From Adiantum capillus-veneris (lineage: Eukaryota; Streptophyta; Polypodiopsida; Polypodiales; Pteridaceae), in contig CM043969.1 in NCBI GenBank assembly GCA_014529385.2, positions 76,240,676 to 76,304,675 of the forward strand: 64,000 nucleotides of DNA, read 5' to 3'. Each line of letters begins with the position of its first letter. Position 1 is the stretch's first letter. Position numbers and translations under genes: made by a program. A model generated the notes under the pieces. The model worked only from the letters and a program-made list of their open reading frames with translations, was not told where the DNA came from and did not search any database. This document shows, piece after piece, positions 1-11,369 of the stretch.

Positions 1-854
1 AATTATCTAAAGCTCTCACAAATGGAGAAAGGGGGACACTTATCACAAGACTATCAACTTTGCTTCTTAATTGCTATTGGCTAAGCTCTGCAGGAGCCAA
101 TGGGAAGCCAACAAGAGCAAATGGGAAGAGGGGTCGACCAAGAAGAGAGATAGGTGGCATTTTTTTAGTCTAACTCATTGGCTACACACACATACAACTC
201 ATGTGTGGAGCAAGAACTCCATCTCCTTCTCCAAGCATTGAGAAGTAGAGGCCTACACCAACAACTCTTGCTATGGAATGCAAATCCAACCAAGAGCCAA
301 GCTTCAATGGCATGCCCATCTCCTCTACCATGCTAATTACTAAGCTAATCTATGCTATAAGAGTGATTATGTGAGGAGGATACTTCTTCCTCGTAAGATA
401 CATCTTCTTCCTCTTCATCTTTCCTCATTCCTTGCTAGCTCTCATCATCTTTGAAGGTGTGTGAAGTCTTGGGACTGAAGTTAGGCCCACTAGGTGTGTT
501 TTTCAAGCATAATTTGGTGCATGAAGCTTCCATCTTCATTGCATCAATGAGTTTTGTCAAGGAACACAAAGATTGTATTGTACAAAAGTCTCCCTTGATG
601 GGAGAAGCTATAATACAAAGCCTTTTTGGAGGGGGGATCGGCTCCATGTAAATCCGGTCCTCAACTGTTGTCAATTGTTCTATTTCTCTCTCTTTTCAAG
701 TATTGTATATGCCAAACTAGCTATGTGTAATTGCTATGTTGCTTTCTCCAACCAAGTACTCTCTCTATGCTCATTTGGAACTTGTTCTTAATGAAATGCT
801 CACTATGTTATCATTTTCCGCTACACACAAGTTACTAGTGCATTAAATGTTACA
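1..854 (+). repeat. 5' LTR of element A (3' part only)
   Basis: Positions 1-854 match the 3' LTR from about 7647 to 8503, both ending in TGTTACA. The missing first about 700 bases of the LTR lie left of the window. The segment includes a short CA run near 185-195. A small reading frame at 451-651 also occurs in the 3' LTR; it is probably incidental. Confidence 0.9.
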
Positions 855-1218
855 TTGGTATGAGAGCTATTGGTCTCTCTTTTCTTGCTCAAGAAGAGAG
901 GTCCTGAAGCTTGTTGCAAATGGTTGGTGTTATTAATTGAAAAAAAGTAAGCAGAAAAGGGATTTTTCATCCTTGAAGCATGCTTGCTTTATGCAGTTAA
1001 CAGGGATACCGTCAAGAGCTATGGTCTTAATAATGGAGTCCTACGCGGCTTGCCTATGGCTTAACCATTATTGAGCTATTAGAAGCTTGAGAGGAACCGG
1101 TGTTGTCTCGGCTCTGTGAAACCCTCTCTTTTATTCCTTGCCATTAATAATATTCGAGCCACGGGTATAGATGCTTGAGTGCTTATCTTTGAAGGTAAAG
1201 AGGAGTAGCAACTAGGGC
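855..1218 (+). other. Primer binding site and leader of element A
   Basis: Directly after the LTR, 856-867 reads TGGTATGAGAGC. This is one mismatch from TGGTATCAGAGC, the classical plant retrotransposon site complementary to the 3' end of initiator tRNA-Met. The remaining about 350 bases before gag contain no recognisable feature. Similar bases follow the element B LTR at 31877-31930, which confirms the two elements are related. Confidence 0.85.
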
Positions 1219-1749
1219 TTGAAGCCCGGCTTGAAGTGCCAAAGTACAAGTAGAAATTTAAATCTAAAATTTGCTTGTATGGTTGACAAGGGTAAAGACA
1301 TTGAAATGGTACTTGATAGCTTAGATTTTTCTAATGATAGAGCAACTAATGATGCCCCTATGCTTGTAAACTATCTTGTTTCTAGGATTCAACAAGCCCT
1401 GGGCAATCCATCCCTCCAAGGTGATGTGCTACAGCAATTGCGCACCCATGATATTCTCCAAACTCCCTACCAAGAAGAGAGAGTACCTATGAAAGCTCTC
1501 GGTGAGACTTCCAAAAGAGGACTCTGTCCAATAAGGGAAGAAGAGGAGGATCCGTACAAAGGGTTCAAAAACTTACTACTCAATGGGGCATCTCCCTCTC
1601 AAAGGAGAGCCCAAGTTTCAATGGTAGAGCCCCCACCGAAAGAACGAGAAAGAAGTGAGTCTCCTGCCACCTTGGCGGAGATGTTTCCATGAAGATGGTG
1701 GGAAAAACGCTCTCCAACACCCCCTAAACGGAGAAGACCATCGCATACT

Positions 1750-2110
1750 CCTCCTCACCATGATTCAAAGAGGGAAGAGAGGAAGCAAGGAAAGAAAAAG
1801 GCAAGAAAGAGGTCACCCTCTTCTCCATCTTCCTCATCCTCTTACTCTTCTAAAGAAAGTAAGGGTGCATAAGAGGAGGAACAAGGGAAGAAAAGGGAAG
1901 AAAGAGGTCACCCTCTTCTCCATCCTCCTCATCCTCTTCCCCTTTTGAAGAAAAAGACGAGAAAGAGGTCACCCTCTTCTCCATCTTCCTCATCCTCTTC
2001 CTCTTTTGAAGAAAGTAATGGTGCATAAGAGGAGGAACAAGGGAAGAAAAAGGCAAGAAGAGGACACCCTCTTCTCCGTCCTCCTCATCCTCTTCCCCTT
2101 CTGAAGAAAG
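1750..2110 (+). repeat. Low-complexity tandem repeats in element A gag
   Basis: A unit of about 75-130 bases built from AAGAGG/GAAGAAAG and CCTCTTCTCCATC(T/C)TCCTC blocks recurs about four times. It encodes a charged Lys/Arg/Glu- and Ser-rich stretch in whichever frame is read. This is repeat expansion inside gag, not a separate gene. Confidence 0.75.
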
Positions 2111-2182
2111 TGATGGTGCAGCTCTCGGACCGCCCAAGAGAAGAGGCCACAGGAAATCCTATGCCGCCTAGAAAAGGTCATC

Positions 2183-2607
2183 CAAGCTCAAAAAGTTCAA
2201 AGAGGGAGGAAAGAACATCTCTTTCCTTACCTACGATGGCACCTTTGGTGTTATGGACAAAGTCTTGGACTTTATCCAACAATTTGATCCGATGTTTGGA
2301 GATGAGGGCTTCACAGAGTCCTCTAAGCTATGCCATGTAGCTATGAATTTTAAAAGTCCGTCAAGCAATGGTGGTCTAGCCTACGAGCAAACAGTGAAGC
2401 TCAAAAATTTCAAAGAGGGAGGAAAGAACATCTCTTTCTCCTTACCTACAATGGCACCTTTGGTGTTATGGACAAAGTCCTGGACTTTATCCAACAATTT
2501 GATCCGATGTTTGGAGATGAGGGCTTCACAAAGTCCTCTAAGCTATGCCATGTAGCTATGCATTTTAAAAGTCCGTCAGGCAATGGTGGTCTAGCCTACG
2601 AGCAAAC
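2183..2607 (+). repeat. 213-bp tandem duplication inside element A gag
   Basis: The segment beginning AAAGTTCAAAGAGGGAGG near 2192 recurs from about 2405 with a period of 213 bases and only a few substitutions. The second copy carries a 2-base insertion (CTCTTTCTCC) that changes the reading frame. The duplicated bases include the gag piece containing MDKVLDFIQQFDPMF. Confidence 0.85.
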
Positions 2608-3194
2608 AGTGAAGCTCCACCAACATGGAAAGCTTTAAGAGCTTCCATCATAATGCAGTTTTTGGCTAGCAATGCCAAATACAAAGTACTCACCGAATGG
2701 CGAAGCTTGAAGCTCTCTCCCTATGAATTTATTCACAAATATGTAGACAAGTTTTGGGATTTACATCTCAAAGCCATTGTCTACAAAAAGATGGATTTTG
2801 GAGAGCAAAAACAACAATTTGGTGCGGGTTTTTTAGAGGATATGGCGGAGTATGTTAGCTCCCAAAGGCCTCGCACCATATCTACAGTCATACACCATAC
2901 CATGGTGGCTTCAAGAATCAATTTCTAACAAGCGGCAAAGAGAAATCTTAAGCCCATGGAAAGCAAGGACCATAGTGAGCCTAGGGGGAACGACAACATC
3001 CAAAAGTCTCCCAAAGGCAACTCCAACAACAACAAAGCCAAGGAGAAGGGAGTTTATAAAGGCAAAAATAAACTCTCTCCTGAAGAGCTAGAGCATTGAA
3101 AAGATAACCGTTGTTACAAGTGCAGGGAGCAAGGGCATGCATGCCGTGCTTGCCCCCACAAGAATACATGTAATCAGCTCCTAGAGCTTCCATA

Positions 3195-3560
3195 GTCAAA
3201 GTTCAAGAAGAGGATGCTCATTACAAAGGATCTCCTCTATGGCATGCTTGGGAAAAGGTAAGAGAACATGATGCTTTCATTCTCTTTGACCCTGGTTCTA
3301 CTCACAACTTCATATCCACGGAGTTGGCCACCAAGCTAGGCATCCAAGCCTGTGAGATGGGAGATGTCCTACCTGCCGATGGTCTTTCAAGGGAAAGAAG
3401 TCTCAATCTCCCTTAATTGGGAAATTGAGGCTCCATGTCCAAAGCTATGTGGACAAGAAGGAGTTCTTCATCTCTCCTCTCAAGCATGAGGATGTAATCC
3501 TAGGGGCACCATGGTTTGATTGCATGGCTGCCAATGTTAAATTCCCCTAAAGACAAATCT
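3195..3560 (+). pseudogene. Element A aspartic protease (degraded)
   Basis: The reading around 3260-3345 gives FILFDPGSTHNFIS. It matches the retropepsin active-site context D-S-G-S-T-H-N-F-I of plant chromoviruses, but the residue after the catalytic Asp is Pro. The enzyme would cleave the Gag-Pol polyprotein. The frame breaks at about 3413 (stop) and again before 3545. Its place between the gag knuckle and reverse transcriptase supports the call. Confidence 0.7.
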
Positions 3561-3582
3561 ACTTTAGGTACAGGGAAAAGAT

Positions 3583-5100
3583 ATGTACATAGATGCTAAG
3601 GAGTTGGGTAGCACTATACCCATTGTACATAAGCAAGCCTTTAATATGTCGATAAAGAGCTCTATTTCCGTGTACATGATTTTTGTTAAAGACTCTCAAA
3701 ATGAACCTAATGTTTTAGCAAAAGAAGATATAGGGAATCAAAAGGAATTAGACTTATCCGATTTCCTAAATGGATTCCAAGATGTTTTTATTGACGACAT
3801 CCCTTGTGAGCTACCTCCCAAACAAGGGGATGAAAACCATGCAATTGTGCTTCTTCTAGGAAGCTCACCGCCTAATAAACCTCCTTATTGAGTTTCTCAA
3901 AATCAACAAGAGGAGATTATGCGGCAAGTGCATGAGTTGGTTGAGAAAGGCATGGTTAGGCGTAGCTCATCTCCATTTTGTTCGCTAGTTTTATTAGTGC
4001 AAAAGAAAGATGGCACATATCATATGTGTGTCGACTATAGAGCACTAAATAGGATCACTATCAAGAATAGGTTTCCCATTCTACGGGTAGAAGACCTATT
4101 TGATAAGCTACAGGGGTCAACCTACTTCAAGGATTGACCTAAAAAGTGGCTATCATCAAATAAGGATAGTTGATCAAGACATTGTAAAGACCGTATTTTG
4201 CACTACGTTTGGACTTTATGAGTACATTATCATGCCTTTTGGCTTGACCAATACACCAGCCACATTCAATTTTCTGATGGAGAAGCTATTCAGGACTCAC
4301 TAAAGCTTTATTGGAGTGTTCTTTGATGACATAATCATCTACAATTCATTAGACGAACACAAGAAACACCTCTAGGTAATATTTCAAGTTTTATGAGAGA
4401 ATAAGCTTTATATAAATCGAAAGAAAAGTGAATTTTTCTTACAAGATATTTAGTATTTAGATCACATTATCTCTCAAGATGGCATCCAAATGGATCCATC
4501 AAAGTTAGAGGTAATAAAAGGATGGCCTAATCCAAGGAATCTGCATGAGCTAAGAATCTTTATAGGTATGTGTACATACTATAGACGCTTCATTGAAAAG
4601 TTCTCACAAATCGCGGGACCATCACATGACCTAACAAAGAAAAACGTTAGGTATAGATGGCCCACCAAGGAGAACAATGCTTTCAAAAAGCTTAAAGAGA
4701 AGCTTATCTCTCAACCTCTGATTACACTGTCGGATCTCTCAAAGCCATTTGAGGTCCAATGCGACGCCTGTGGTGATTGCCTTGGAGCTTTTTTGCTCCA
4801 AGAAGGGCACTCCATAGCCTATGAAAGTTGAAGGCTTGTCCCTATTGAGCAAGCTCTAGGTATATATGAGAAGGAACTCTTAGCATTTCTACATGCTCTA
4901 GACTCGTGGAAGCACTATTTATTGGGAACTCCTTTCATTCTGCGAGCGGATCACCAAAGCCTTAAGTACTTCATGACATAGACCAAGCTCTCCGACAAAC
5001 AAATGAGGTGGTCAAAATTCCTTTTACAATTCCATTTTCATATTGCTCACATTGCTGGCAAGCATAATCAAGTAGTTGTGCACTCTCAAGGCGACCAAGA
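3583..5100 (+). pseudogene. pol: Element A reverse transcriptase and RNase H (degraded)
   Basis: The open piece 3583-3891 is the region before RT. RT motifs follow in order: CVDYRALNRITIKNRFP (about 4030-4080), [13 protein letters not shown] (about 4129-4170), the [12 protein letters not shown] motif (about 4230-4270), and the active-site box as FFDDI (about 4317-4330, in place of YVDDI). The connection segment (GWPNPRNLHELRIFIGMCTYYRRF, about 4523-4590) leads into RNase H with FEVQCDACGDCLGAFL (Asp present), YEKELLAF (Glu present) and RADHQSLKYF (Asp present). Stops at about 3888, 4302 and 4828 and at least one frameshift split it into fragments. Reverse transcription of element RNA would be its role; this copy cannot encode a complete enzyme. 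Confidence 0.88.
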
Positions 5101-5296
5101 GTGAATGCGGTATCCATAGAAACTCAAAATGATATATCTTCTATGATAGATGAGTATGCTATTGATCCCAATTTTAAAGATGCAATTTCAGTCCCCCCTT
5201 GCACTAGGGTAGAAGGAAGAACCATTTACCTTACAAGATGGTTATCTTCTCTATGGCAACAGGCTATGTGTTACTAAGTCACTACGTGAGAAATTA

Positions 5297-6347
5297 ATGT
5301 TTGAATCTCATGCTCCTCTTTATGCGGGGCATAGAGGGATTCAATCTACCCTAAGAGGGATAGAAACATACTTCTATTGGCCTGCCATGAAAGCAAACAT
5401 ACAAGAGTATGTTTCAAAATGTGTGGTATGCCAAAAGACAAGGTTTAATAGAGGGAAGCAACCTGGATTACTTCAACCTTTGCCAATCCCTAATTCACCA
5501 TGGGAGAGCATATCCATGGATTTTATCTTTGGATTACCCAAGTCTATCCATGGGAATACAGGAATATGGACGATAGTGGACAGGTTAAGCAAACAAGCAC
5601 ATTTCATACCTGTCAAAAAGACTATCAAGGCCCATCAAATGGAAACCCTCTTTATATCACAAATCTTCAAGTACCACGGCTTGCCAATGTCCATAGTGTT
5701 GGATAGAGATCCTAGAATGACCAGTAATTTTTGGAAGGGTCTCTTTGAGAATCAAAGAGAATCTAGGTACAAGGCCAAACTTCTCTTCGGCCTATCACTG
5801 GAAAACGCATGGCCAAAGTGAAATAGCTAACCTAATAGTTCTTGATCTACTAAAAGCTTATGTCACAAAAGTAGATCAAAAGTCCCAATGGGAGAAGTAC
5901 TTACCTTTAGTGGAGTATGCTTACAATAACATTGTACATACTTCTACGAGAAAAGCACCGTCTGAGGTGATTGAGGGAAGATCAAAAAGTCCTCTGCTAC
6001 TCAAAGTACATGGGAAGATCTTCGCTGTAGATGAATATAGTCGAGACCTGCAAGAATCTTTCCAAAAGATTAAGGATTCTATATCCATCTCTCAACAAAG
6101 GCAAAAGGCTACTGTTGATAAGCACAGAAGAGCTCTAGCCTTTAAAAGAAATCATTGGGTCTTGCTTAAGTTTCCCAAGGCTAGATTAAGGCACACGACA
6201 GGCAAGAATCCTACGGGACACCAAAAGTACTATGCTAAGTTAGCAAAAAGGTATTATTGTCCCTTTCAGATTCTTAGGCCGATCAATGAGATGGCCTATC
6301 AGCTCAAGTTGCCCAACCATTGGCTCATACACAATGATTCCACGTGA
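5297..6347 (+). pseudogene. Element A integrase (degraded)
   Basis: The amino end has the HHCC zinc-binding motif (H near 5327, YWPAMK context, C-V-V-C at about 5422-5433). The catalytic core begins with SMDFIFGLPKS (first Asp) and reaches LDRDPRMTSNFW (second Asp). A frameshift near 5745-5760 moves the reading into the second frame, which carries the HWKTHGQSEIAN stretch with the Glu position. A long C-terminal part with basic and WVLLKFPKARL-type residues continues to 6347. The enzyme would insert the cDNA into chromosomes; the frameshift makes this copy defective. Confidence 0.88.
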
Positions 6348-6550
6348 GCCTACTAAAGCCTTACAAAGGAGAGCCACCTCAAGAAGCAACCATTGAAGAC
6401 CCACCGGAGATGGAGGTGCTACAGCTTGAGTCCATTCTCCGACATGAAGACAAGGTATTGGAGGCGGTAAGACTATCCGATGATATCTTACCAAGTTTAA
6501 AAATTATCCTTTTGAAGATGCTAGATGGATGCAAGGTATACAATTAAAGG
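6348..6550 (+). pseudogene. Element A chromodomain (frameshifted)
   Basis: Following the HVSLLKPYKG linker, the reading PEMEVLQLESILRHEDKVL starts the chromodomain. Continuing in a shifted frame gives TIRRYLTKFKNYPFEDARWM, matching the Y-x-V/I-K-W-K-x-Y-P-x-E-x-A-x-W pattern of chromoviral chromodomains (Phe replaces Trp in the K-W-K position). Such domains direct integration toward heterochromatin marks. One indel near 6460 separates the two halves. This domain places element A in the chromovirus branch. Confidence 0.75.
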
Positions 6551-6946
6551 ATAACCTAAACCTGTCAATGCTTACAATGATTCCCTAGGGTAAGCAAATG
6601 TAAATATGTATAAATGAACAAAGTTTTTTTCTTATAAGACTCTCTTTTTCTTTATTGTGCACAAATGCTAATAAGTATGCATGCTTAGGATCATGTTTGT
6701 GGAGACGACGTCTCCCAAACAGCAAGTAGAGCTTGTCACTCTACTATGGAAGATTGATACGACTAATGTGCATACATGCTTACCGCAGCTAAGGCTCTCG
6801 AGCACTAAATGGACTAGTCATCCATTCTAGAACGGTGTTGTAGGGTAAAATAGGGATCCTCTACCCGATAGCAAACGGACTAATGACTAGGCTTTATCTT
6901 CTCTATCTCATAGTCGAGGATGACTATGATTTCAAGAGAGAGGTAA
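6551..6946 (+). other. Element A 3' untranslated region and polypurine tract
   Basis: About 380 bases without coding signs, ending in the purine-rich TCAAGAGAGAGGTAA (6932-6946) immediately before the 3' LTR. The tract is the expected plus-strand primer site. Confidence 0.7.
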
Positions 6947-8503
6947 TGTTATAAAAGCCAATATTATATAATTCTCCCAAATGATTTCTCATGTTACTGA
7001 TCATTTAATATGGGGAGGTACCAAGGGAGTAAAAGCTAGAATATTGGTAAGGCGGTCTCAGCAGGGATCCAAAGGAGGGAAAATAGGGATCCAAAGGGGG
7101 ACAGTCTGCAAAAAAAAGCAATGTGCATCAATGGAGCTTAAAAGACCTAAGGTTCAGCTCCATTAAGACTTCCATAGGCTAAGGTTCCAAAATTTAATTA
7201 AAAAGTCCAATGGTCAAAAGTAGGGAAAATTGGATGGTTATGGGAAGACTACAAAGTCTTCTCACATCCATAGGAAGGAGGAGGCGAGCCCTAAAGGTAG
7301 GGGAAGAGAGAGAAACACACACACACACACACACACACACCCAAGCTCTCCCTTTACACAAAGGGAATAATGGACACATGGTAGGCTCCTAGCCCAGACG
7401 CCCCCAATATCCCCTTAAATCCAATGACCATAGGGGTGGACCAATGAGAATTAGGCTAGAGCTATTTAAAAATATTTGATAAAAGAACCAATAGAAATTA
7501 AGCTCCCTAGAAGACTATTAGGCAGTCTACCAAGGGGTCCAATGAGCATCAAGCAGCACAATGGCTTGCTTGATTCCTATTGATCAAAAGACTAAAAGGT
7601 CCAATGAGAGTTTAAATAAATTATTTTAATTTTCTAAATCTCTCACAAAAGGGAAAAGGGGGACAGTTGTCACAAGACTATCAATTATGCTTCTTAATTG
7701 CTATTGGCTAATCTCTGCAGGAGCCAATGGAAGCCAGCGAGAGCAAATGGGAAGAGGGGTCGACCAAGAAGAGAGAGAGAGAGAGAGTTGGTATTTTTTT
7801 AGTCTAACTCATTGGTTGCACACACACACACACACACACACACAACTCATGTGTGGAGCAAGAACTCCATCTCCTTCTCCAAGCATTGGAAGTAGAGGCC
7901 TACACCAACAACTCTTGACTATGGAATGCAAATCCAACCAAGACCCAAGATTCAATGGCATGCTCATCTCCTCTACCATGCTAATTACTAAGCTAAGCTA
8001 TGCTATAAGAGTGATTATGTGAGGATAATACTTTTTTCTCGTAAGATACATCTTCTTCCTCTTCATCTTTCCTCATTCCTTGCTAGCTCTCACCATCTTT
8101 GAAGGTGTGTGAGGTCTTGGGACTGAGGCTAGGCCCAGTAGGTGTGTTTTTCAAGCATAATTTGGTGCATGAAGCTTCCATCTTCATTGCACCAACGAGT
8201 TTTGTCAAGGAGCACAAAGATTGTATTGTACAAAAGTCTCCCTTGATGAGAGATGCTATAATACCAAAGCCTTTTTGGAGGGGGGACTGGCTCCATGTAA
8301 ATCCGATCCTTGACTGTTGTCAATTGTTCTATTTCTCTCTCTTTTCAAGTATTATCTATGCCAAACTAGCTAGGTGTAATTGCTATGTTTCTTTCTCCAA
8401 CCAAGTACTCTCTCTATGCTCATTTGGAGCTTGTTCTTAATGAAATGCTCACTTTGTTATCATTTTGCACTACACATAAGTTACTAGTGCATTAAATGTT
8501 ACA
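6947..8503 (+). repeat. 3' LTR of element A
   Basis: It begins TGTTATAAAAGCC after the purine tract and ends TGTTACA, matching the end of the left LTR. Full length is about 1557 bp. It contains CA-repeat tracts at about 7315-7340 and 7818-7843. Its first part matches element B at 13359-13600 and its last parts match 23156-23567 and 31306-31875, which is how the split LTR of B was recognised. Confidence 0.9.
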
Positions 8504-8538
8504 TATCTTATGGATATGCATTCAAAAAAGGGTTCGTA

Positions 8539-8678
8539 GGCCATTCTAAGGCACCGGGATCCTTCAACAAGAGGAGCCACAATGGTGCACAAAATGGCCA
8601 GTCATGGACCCTTGTTTCGCCATTTTGTGTGCCCTTGTGGTCCCTCTTGTTGAGGGTCCTTGCAGCCTTAGAATGGCC
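8539..8678. repeat. 60-bp-arm inverted repeat (long hairpin)
   Basis: The left arm (8539-8598) begins GGCCATTCTAAGGC and ends ACAAAATGGC. The right arm (8619-8678) is its reverse complement with about 12 mismatches in 60 positions. The arms are separated by a 20-base loop. Weak pairing continues into the purine-rich flanks, so the RNA would fold into a hairpin of about 140-170 nt. It could be a foldback/MITE-like element or a young small-RNA hairpin. It starts 36 bases after the element A 3' LTR. Confidence 0.8.
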
Positions 8679-8699
8679 CACAAGAGGCCCTCTTTCATT

Positions 8700-9786
8700 A
8701 AAGCATGGCCATGAGATAGAGATGTGGTGTTTAATGTTTTGAGAGGAGGACCCCCCATTTTGCTATGTGTTCAAAGGCCTCACAAATCCTATGCACTAAA
8801 CACTCAACACTAGAAAATTTTTCAAACAAGGGGCCAATTTTTACTCCCTTGTGACCACTTCCATTCTTGGAAATGTTTTGGTAAATCCATTGCTTTGGTA
8901 TTTGAAACCACATCTGGCCTCTATTGCTATTGTATCTAACCAAAGGTTTCTTGATTAGCAATCTACATAGGCTCCACTGACACATATGTTCTATGTTAAC
9001 AATACATGCATCTATAATTTATGTTTGCACTCTCTTTATCCAAATCAGCTACATAGTAGGAGTCAATTCTACAATTTAACATTTAATTTCACATCGATAA
9101 TAGTTGTTGGTACCATCTTGAGTAACAAACTAGCCAATGAATTCGAAGATTCAAGAGGATTTGATACCAAAAGCTTGGCAACTATTTTTTCTAGTTAAAA
9201 CTAGTCAAAAGAAGGTGGGAACTCAAAGGCTTTACAATATATGTATGCTAAAATAGGAATCAATAATAAGTTAGTTGTTCACTTATCAATCACCCCTATA
9301 CATCTCAAGTTGTCATTGCTCTAAGTCAAGCTTGGCATAGGCATACTAATATGGAAACAATAACATGCTCAAAAGAAAGAAGTTAGATTTCTAAACTTGT
9401 CAAATGTTGCTAATGAACCAAAATATATTCAACAATCCCAGTTAATACCATCTTAACAAAGGTTATGATTCACATTAATAAGAATAACCATTAATCTTCA
9501 AGCTAAAATCAAAATATTTCTTGAATTTCCTCATGGTGGAGTGATTAAGATTTGAGATTTGAAACATCTTAGATGCAACCAATGACAACAAATCAAAATA
9601 TCCCTAAAGGTTAACAATGTTTCTTCAAAATATTTGGTGGAAACACAAGTGAGTCATTCATAGTTGAGATGTGCATAAATTAGCCTTAGGAGGAGGAGGT
9701 ATCTTGCTTACATCATTTGTGAGATTATGAGAGGTTCATAAATGGAGAGTATCATGGGAAAAAGAATCATATGCACCTTTTCTAGG
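8700..9786. other. Unassigned intergenic sequence
   Basis: AT-rich DNA with short open frames on both strands and no recognisable domain. The longest minus-strand frame (8731-8985, 84 codons) has no motif I can name. I see no RNA gene or terminal repeats. Confidence 0.5.
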
Positions 9787-9999
9787 GCTGTTTTGACCCT
9801 TCAAATGGAGTCATAAGCAAGTGCTCGAAGAGGTCACTATATGTAAAACCTATATATCACGTGTGTTCAAGGAATATTTATAAAACCCCTTAGCTATTTT
9901 GGACCCTCCAAATGGACTCATAAGCAAGTGCTCGAAGGGGTGAGTATATGTAAAACCTATTTATCACGTGTGTTCAATGGATATCTATAAAACCCCTTA
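9787..9999. repeat. 106-bp tandem duplication
   Basis: Two copies of a unit containing CAAGTGCTCGAAG, CTATATGTAAAACCTAT, ATCACGTGTGTTCAA and AAAACCCCTTAGCTAT lie head to tail at about 9787-9892 and 9893-9999, with a handful of substitutions. Confidence 0.85.
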
Positions 10000-11272
10000 G
10001 CTATGAATTTTTCACCAAGAAAAGGGACCCTTTTCCTATTAAATCTGTAAATTTCTTCTTCAAGATCATTTTTCAACACCCCTCTTATGTGAAAATGTGA
10101 ACAAATATAAATAAAATAATCCCTACTATTGGACCTACATGATAATATTTTTTGTTGTAGTGACCCCTCTGAGAGCAAGTGTACTAGGTGTAGAAAGTCT
10201 ATGGGTCATATATGTATGGATGGATACAAAAATAATTTTCCCTCTATTTTATAGGCCAAAAGAATAGATGTGTGGCTAAAAATTTGATAATACAGATCTC
10301 TTTACCATGCAATAGAGAATCTAAATTTTAATAATTGGGCTATAGTTTAGCTCATTTTCACTAAGAAAAATTAACCTTGTGAATAATTTTCTTAAATATA
10401 AGTATGTATAACACTAAATTTATAGATTACCAATGCTTTATGCTTAGCGAGAGCATACTCATCATTCCTAATTACTCAATTAAGTTAAATTATGTATAAT
10501 ATACTAAGCATGATAAGCATAATCACTCTTGTTTAGAAAACAAGGTGATTAATCAATAGGAACTCTAGCATAGAGAGACTTGGCATAATTGCATAGAGAT
10601 TCTAGAGAAACATTAGTATAATAACATTGAATTAACTCATAAATCCACTTGAGTTTTTGATCTCTAAGTGGCATGTGGATGCCCTTGTCTTGGGAGAAGT
10701 AAATGTCTCTTTCCAACACAATGTGTAAATATGTGAGAACTCACTACCTATTTATAGCTTTTGTCAAGGAAGGGGCTTGCTATAAGCGGCCCCCTTGCTA
10801 TAAAAGCAAGCCTCTAGCTTGGAAACTTGCCCTAGCATGTTGATTTAGGCCTAGTGATGTCTTGGAGGACACCGACTGCTTCTACAGTGCCCAATTGGTC
10901 AAGTTCTGGGGCTTCCATGCCTTGCAGTAGCTTCTATGCTTAAACGGAGATCCACAATGCCCCGCATGTGACTCCCTGTACAACCCATGTAATTTCTTAT
11001 CCATTCTGTCCGATAGCATTGCATATTTTTAGCCCTTACATTTTCCAAAAGATCTACAAAAGTCTAAGGTTCTAGTAAAATTTCAATCTAGGTTTCAAGG
11101 GTCTAGATTTGTGCGATTTTAGAGGAGATTTATTTTATGTGAAGTAATGCTCAACTTAAGATTCATAAAATAGCATACTTCACCCAAGTTGGAGTTCCCT
11201 TTAGCCATTTATAATGAAAGAATACCGACTTTAGTAGAAAAGAAAGTGGGTACCTTACAACCTCCCCAACTT
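10000..11272 (-). repeat. Relic LTR and polypurine tract of a minus-strand gypsy element
   Basis: Read on the minus strand, 11272-11260 is the purine tract AAGTTGGGGAGGT. It is followed at 11259 by an LTR start TGTAAGGTA. A TATA box TATAAATAG (10756-10748, context AAAGCTATAAATAGG) lies about 500 bases inside. The tract (AAGTTGGGG), LTR start (TGTAAGG) and TATA context all resemble element G at 27079-27096 and 24053-24066, so the two belong to related families. The far end of the LTR cannot be placed; 10000-10640 shows no other feature. Confidence 0.6.
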
Positions 11273-11369
11273 AGAAATTGAGATATCCACATTTCAAGAG
11301 TAGACTGGGATAGTCTTTAGGAGTGTTTCTTTCTCTTCCCAAGTAGCATCTTCAACATGGCCAATCTTC

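Larger units (their letters stand above)
1219..3175 (+). pseudogene. gag: Degraded gag of element A
   Basis: Gag is the structural protein that packages element RNA into virus-like particles. The first open stretch (1219-1692) is hydrophilic and unrecognised. A Glu/Arg/Ser-rich stretch made of short repeats follows. A gag core is legible near 2200-2340 (repeated at 2410-2550) and at 2653-2928, which contains a typical capsid-like segment around FLASNAKYKVLTEW. A CCHC zinc knuckle lies at 3112-3150 (CYKCREQGHACRAC, spacing C-X2-C-X4-H-X4-C). Several stops, frameshifts and a tandem duplication separate the pieces, so no full-length gag can be made. Identity rests on the capsid-like stretch, the knuckle and the position upstream of protease. 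Confidence 0.75.
1..8503 (+). mobile_element. Element A: chromovirus-type Ty3/gypsy LTR retrotransposon (dead, 5' end outside window)
   Basis: The order is partial 5' LTR, tRNA-iMet-type primer site, gag with CCHC knuckle, protease, reverse transcriptase, RNase H, integrase, chromodomain, purine tract and complete 3' LTR. Integrase lying after RNase H and a terminal chromodomain are the defining layout of Ty3/gypsy chromoviruses. Frames are broken by many stops and frameshifts, so the copy cannot be autonomous. Two LTR stretches of about 225 bases (about 460-690 and 8108-8330) show roughly 16 differences by eye, which implies an old insertion. The target-site duplication cannot be checked because the left end lies outside the window. 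Confidence 0.93.

Noticed and set aside
451-651. LTR frame shared by both element A LTRs as a gene
   Set aside because: Repetition is explained by LTR identity, and the second copy has a shifted end.
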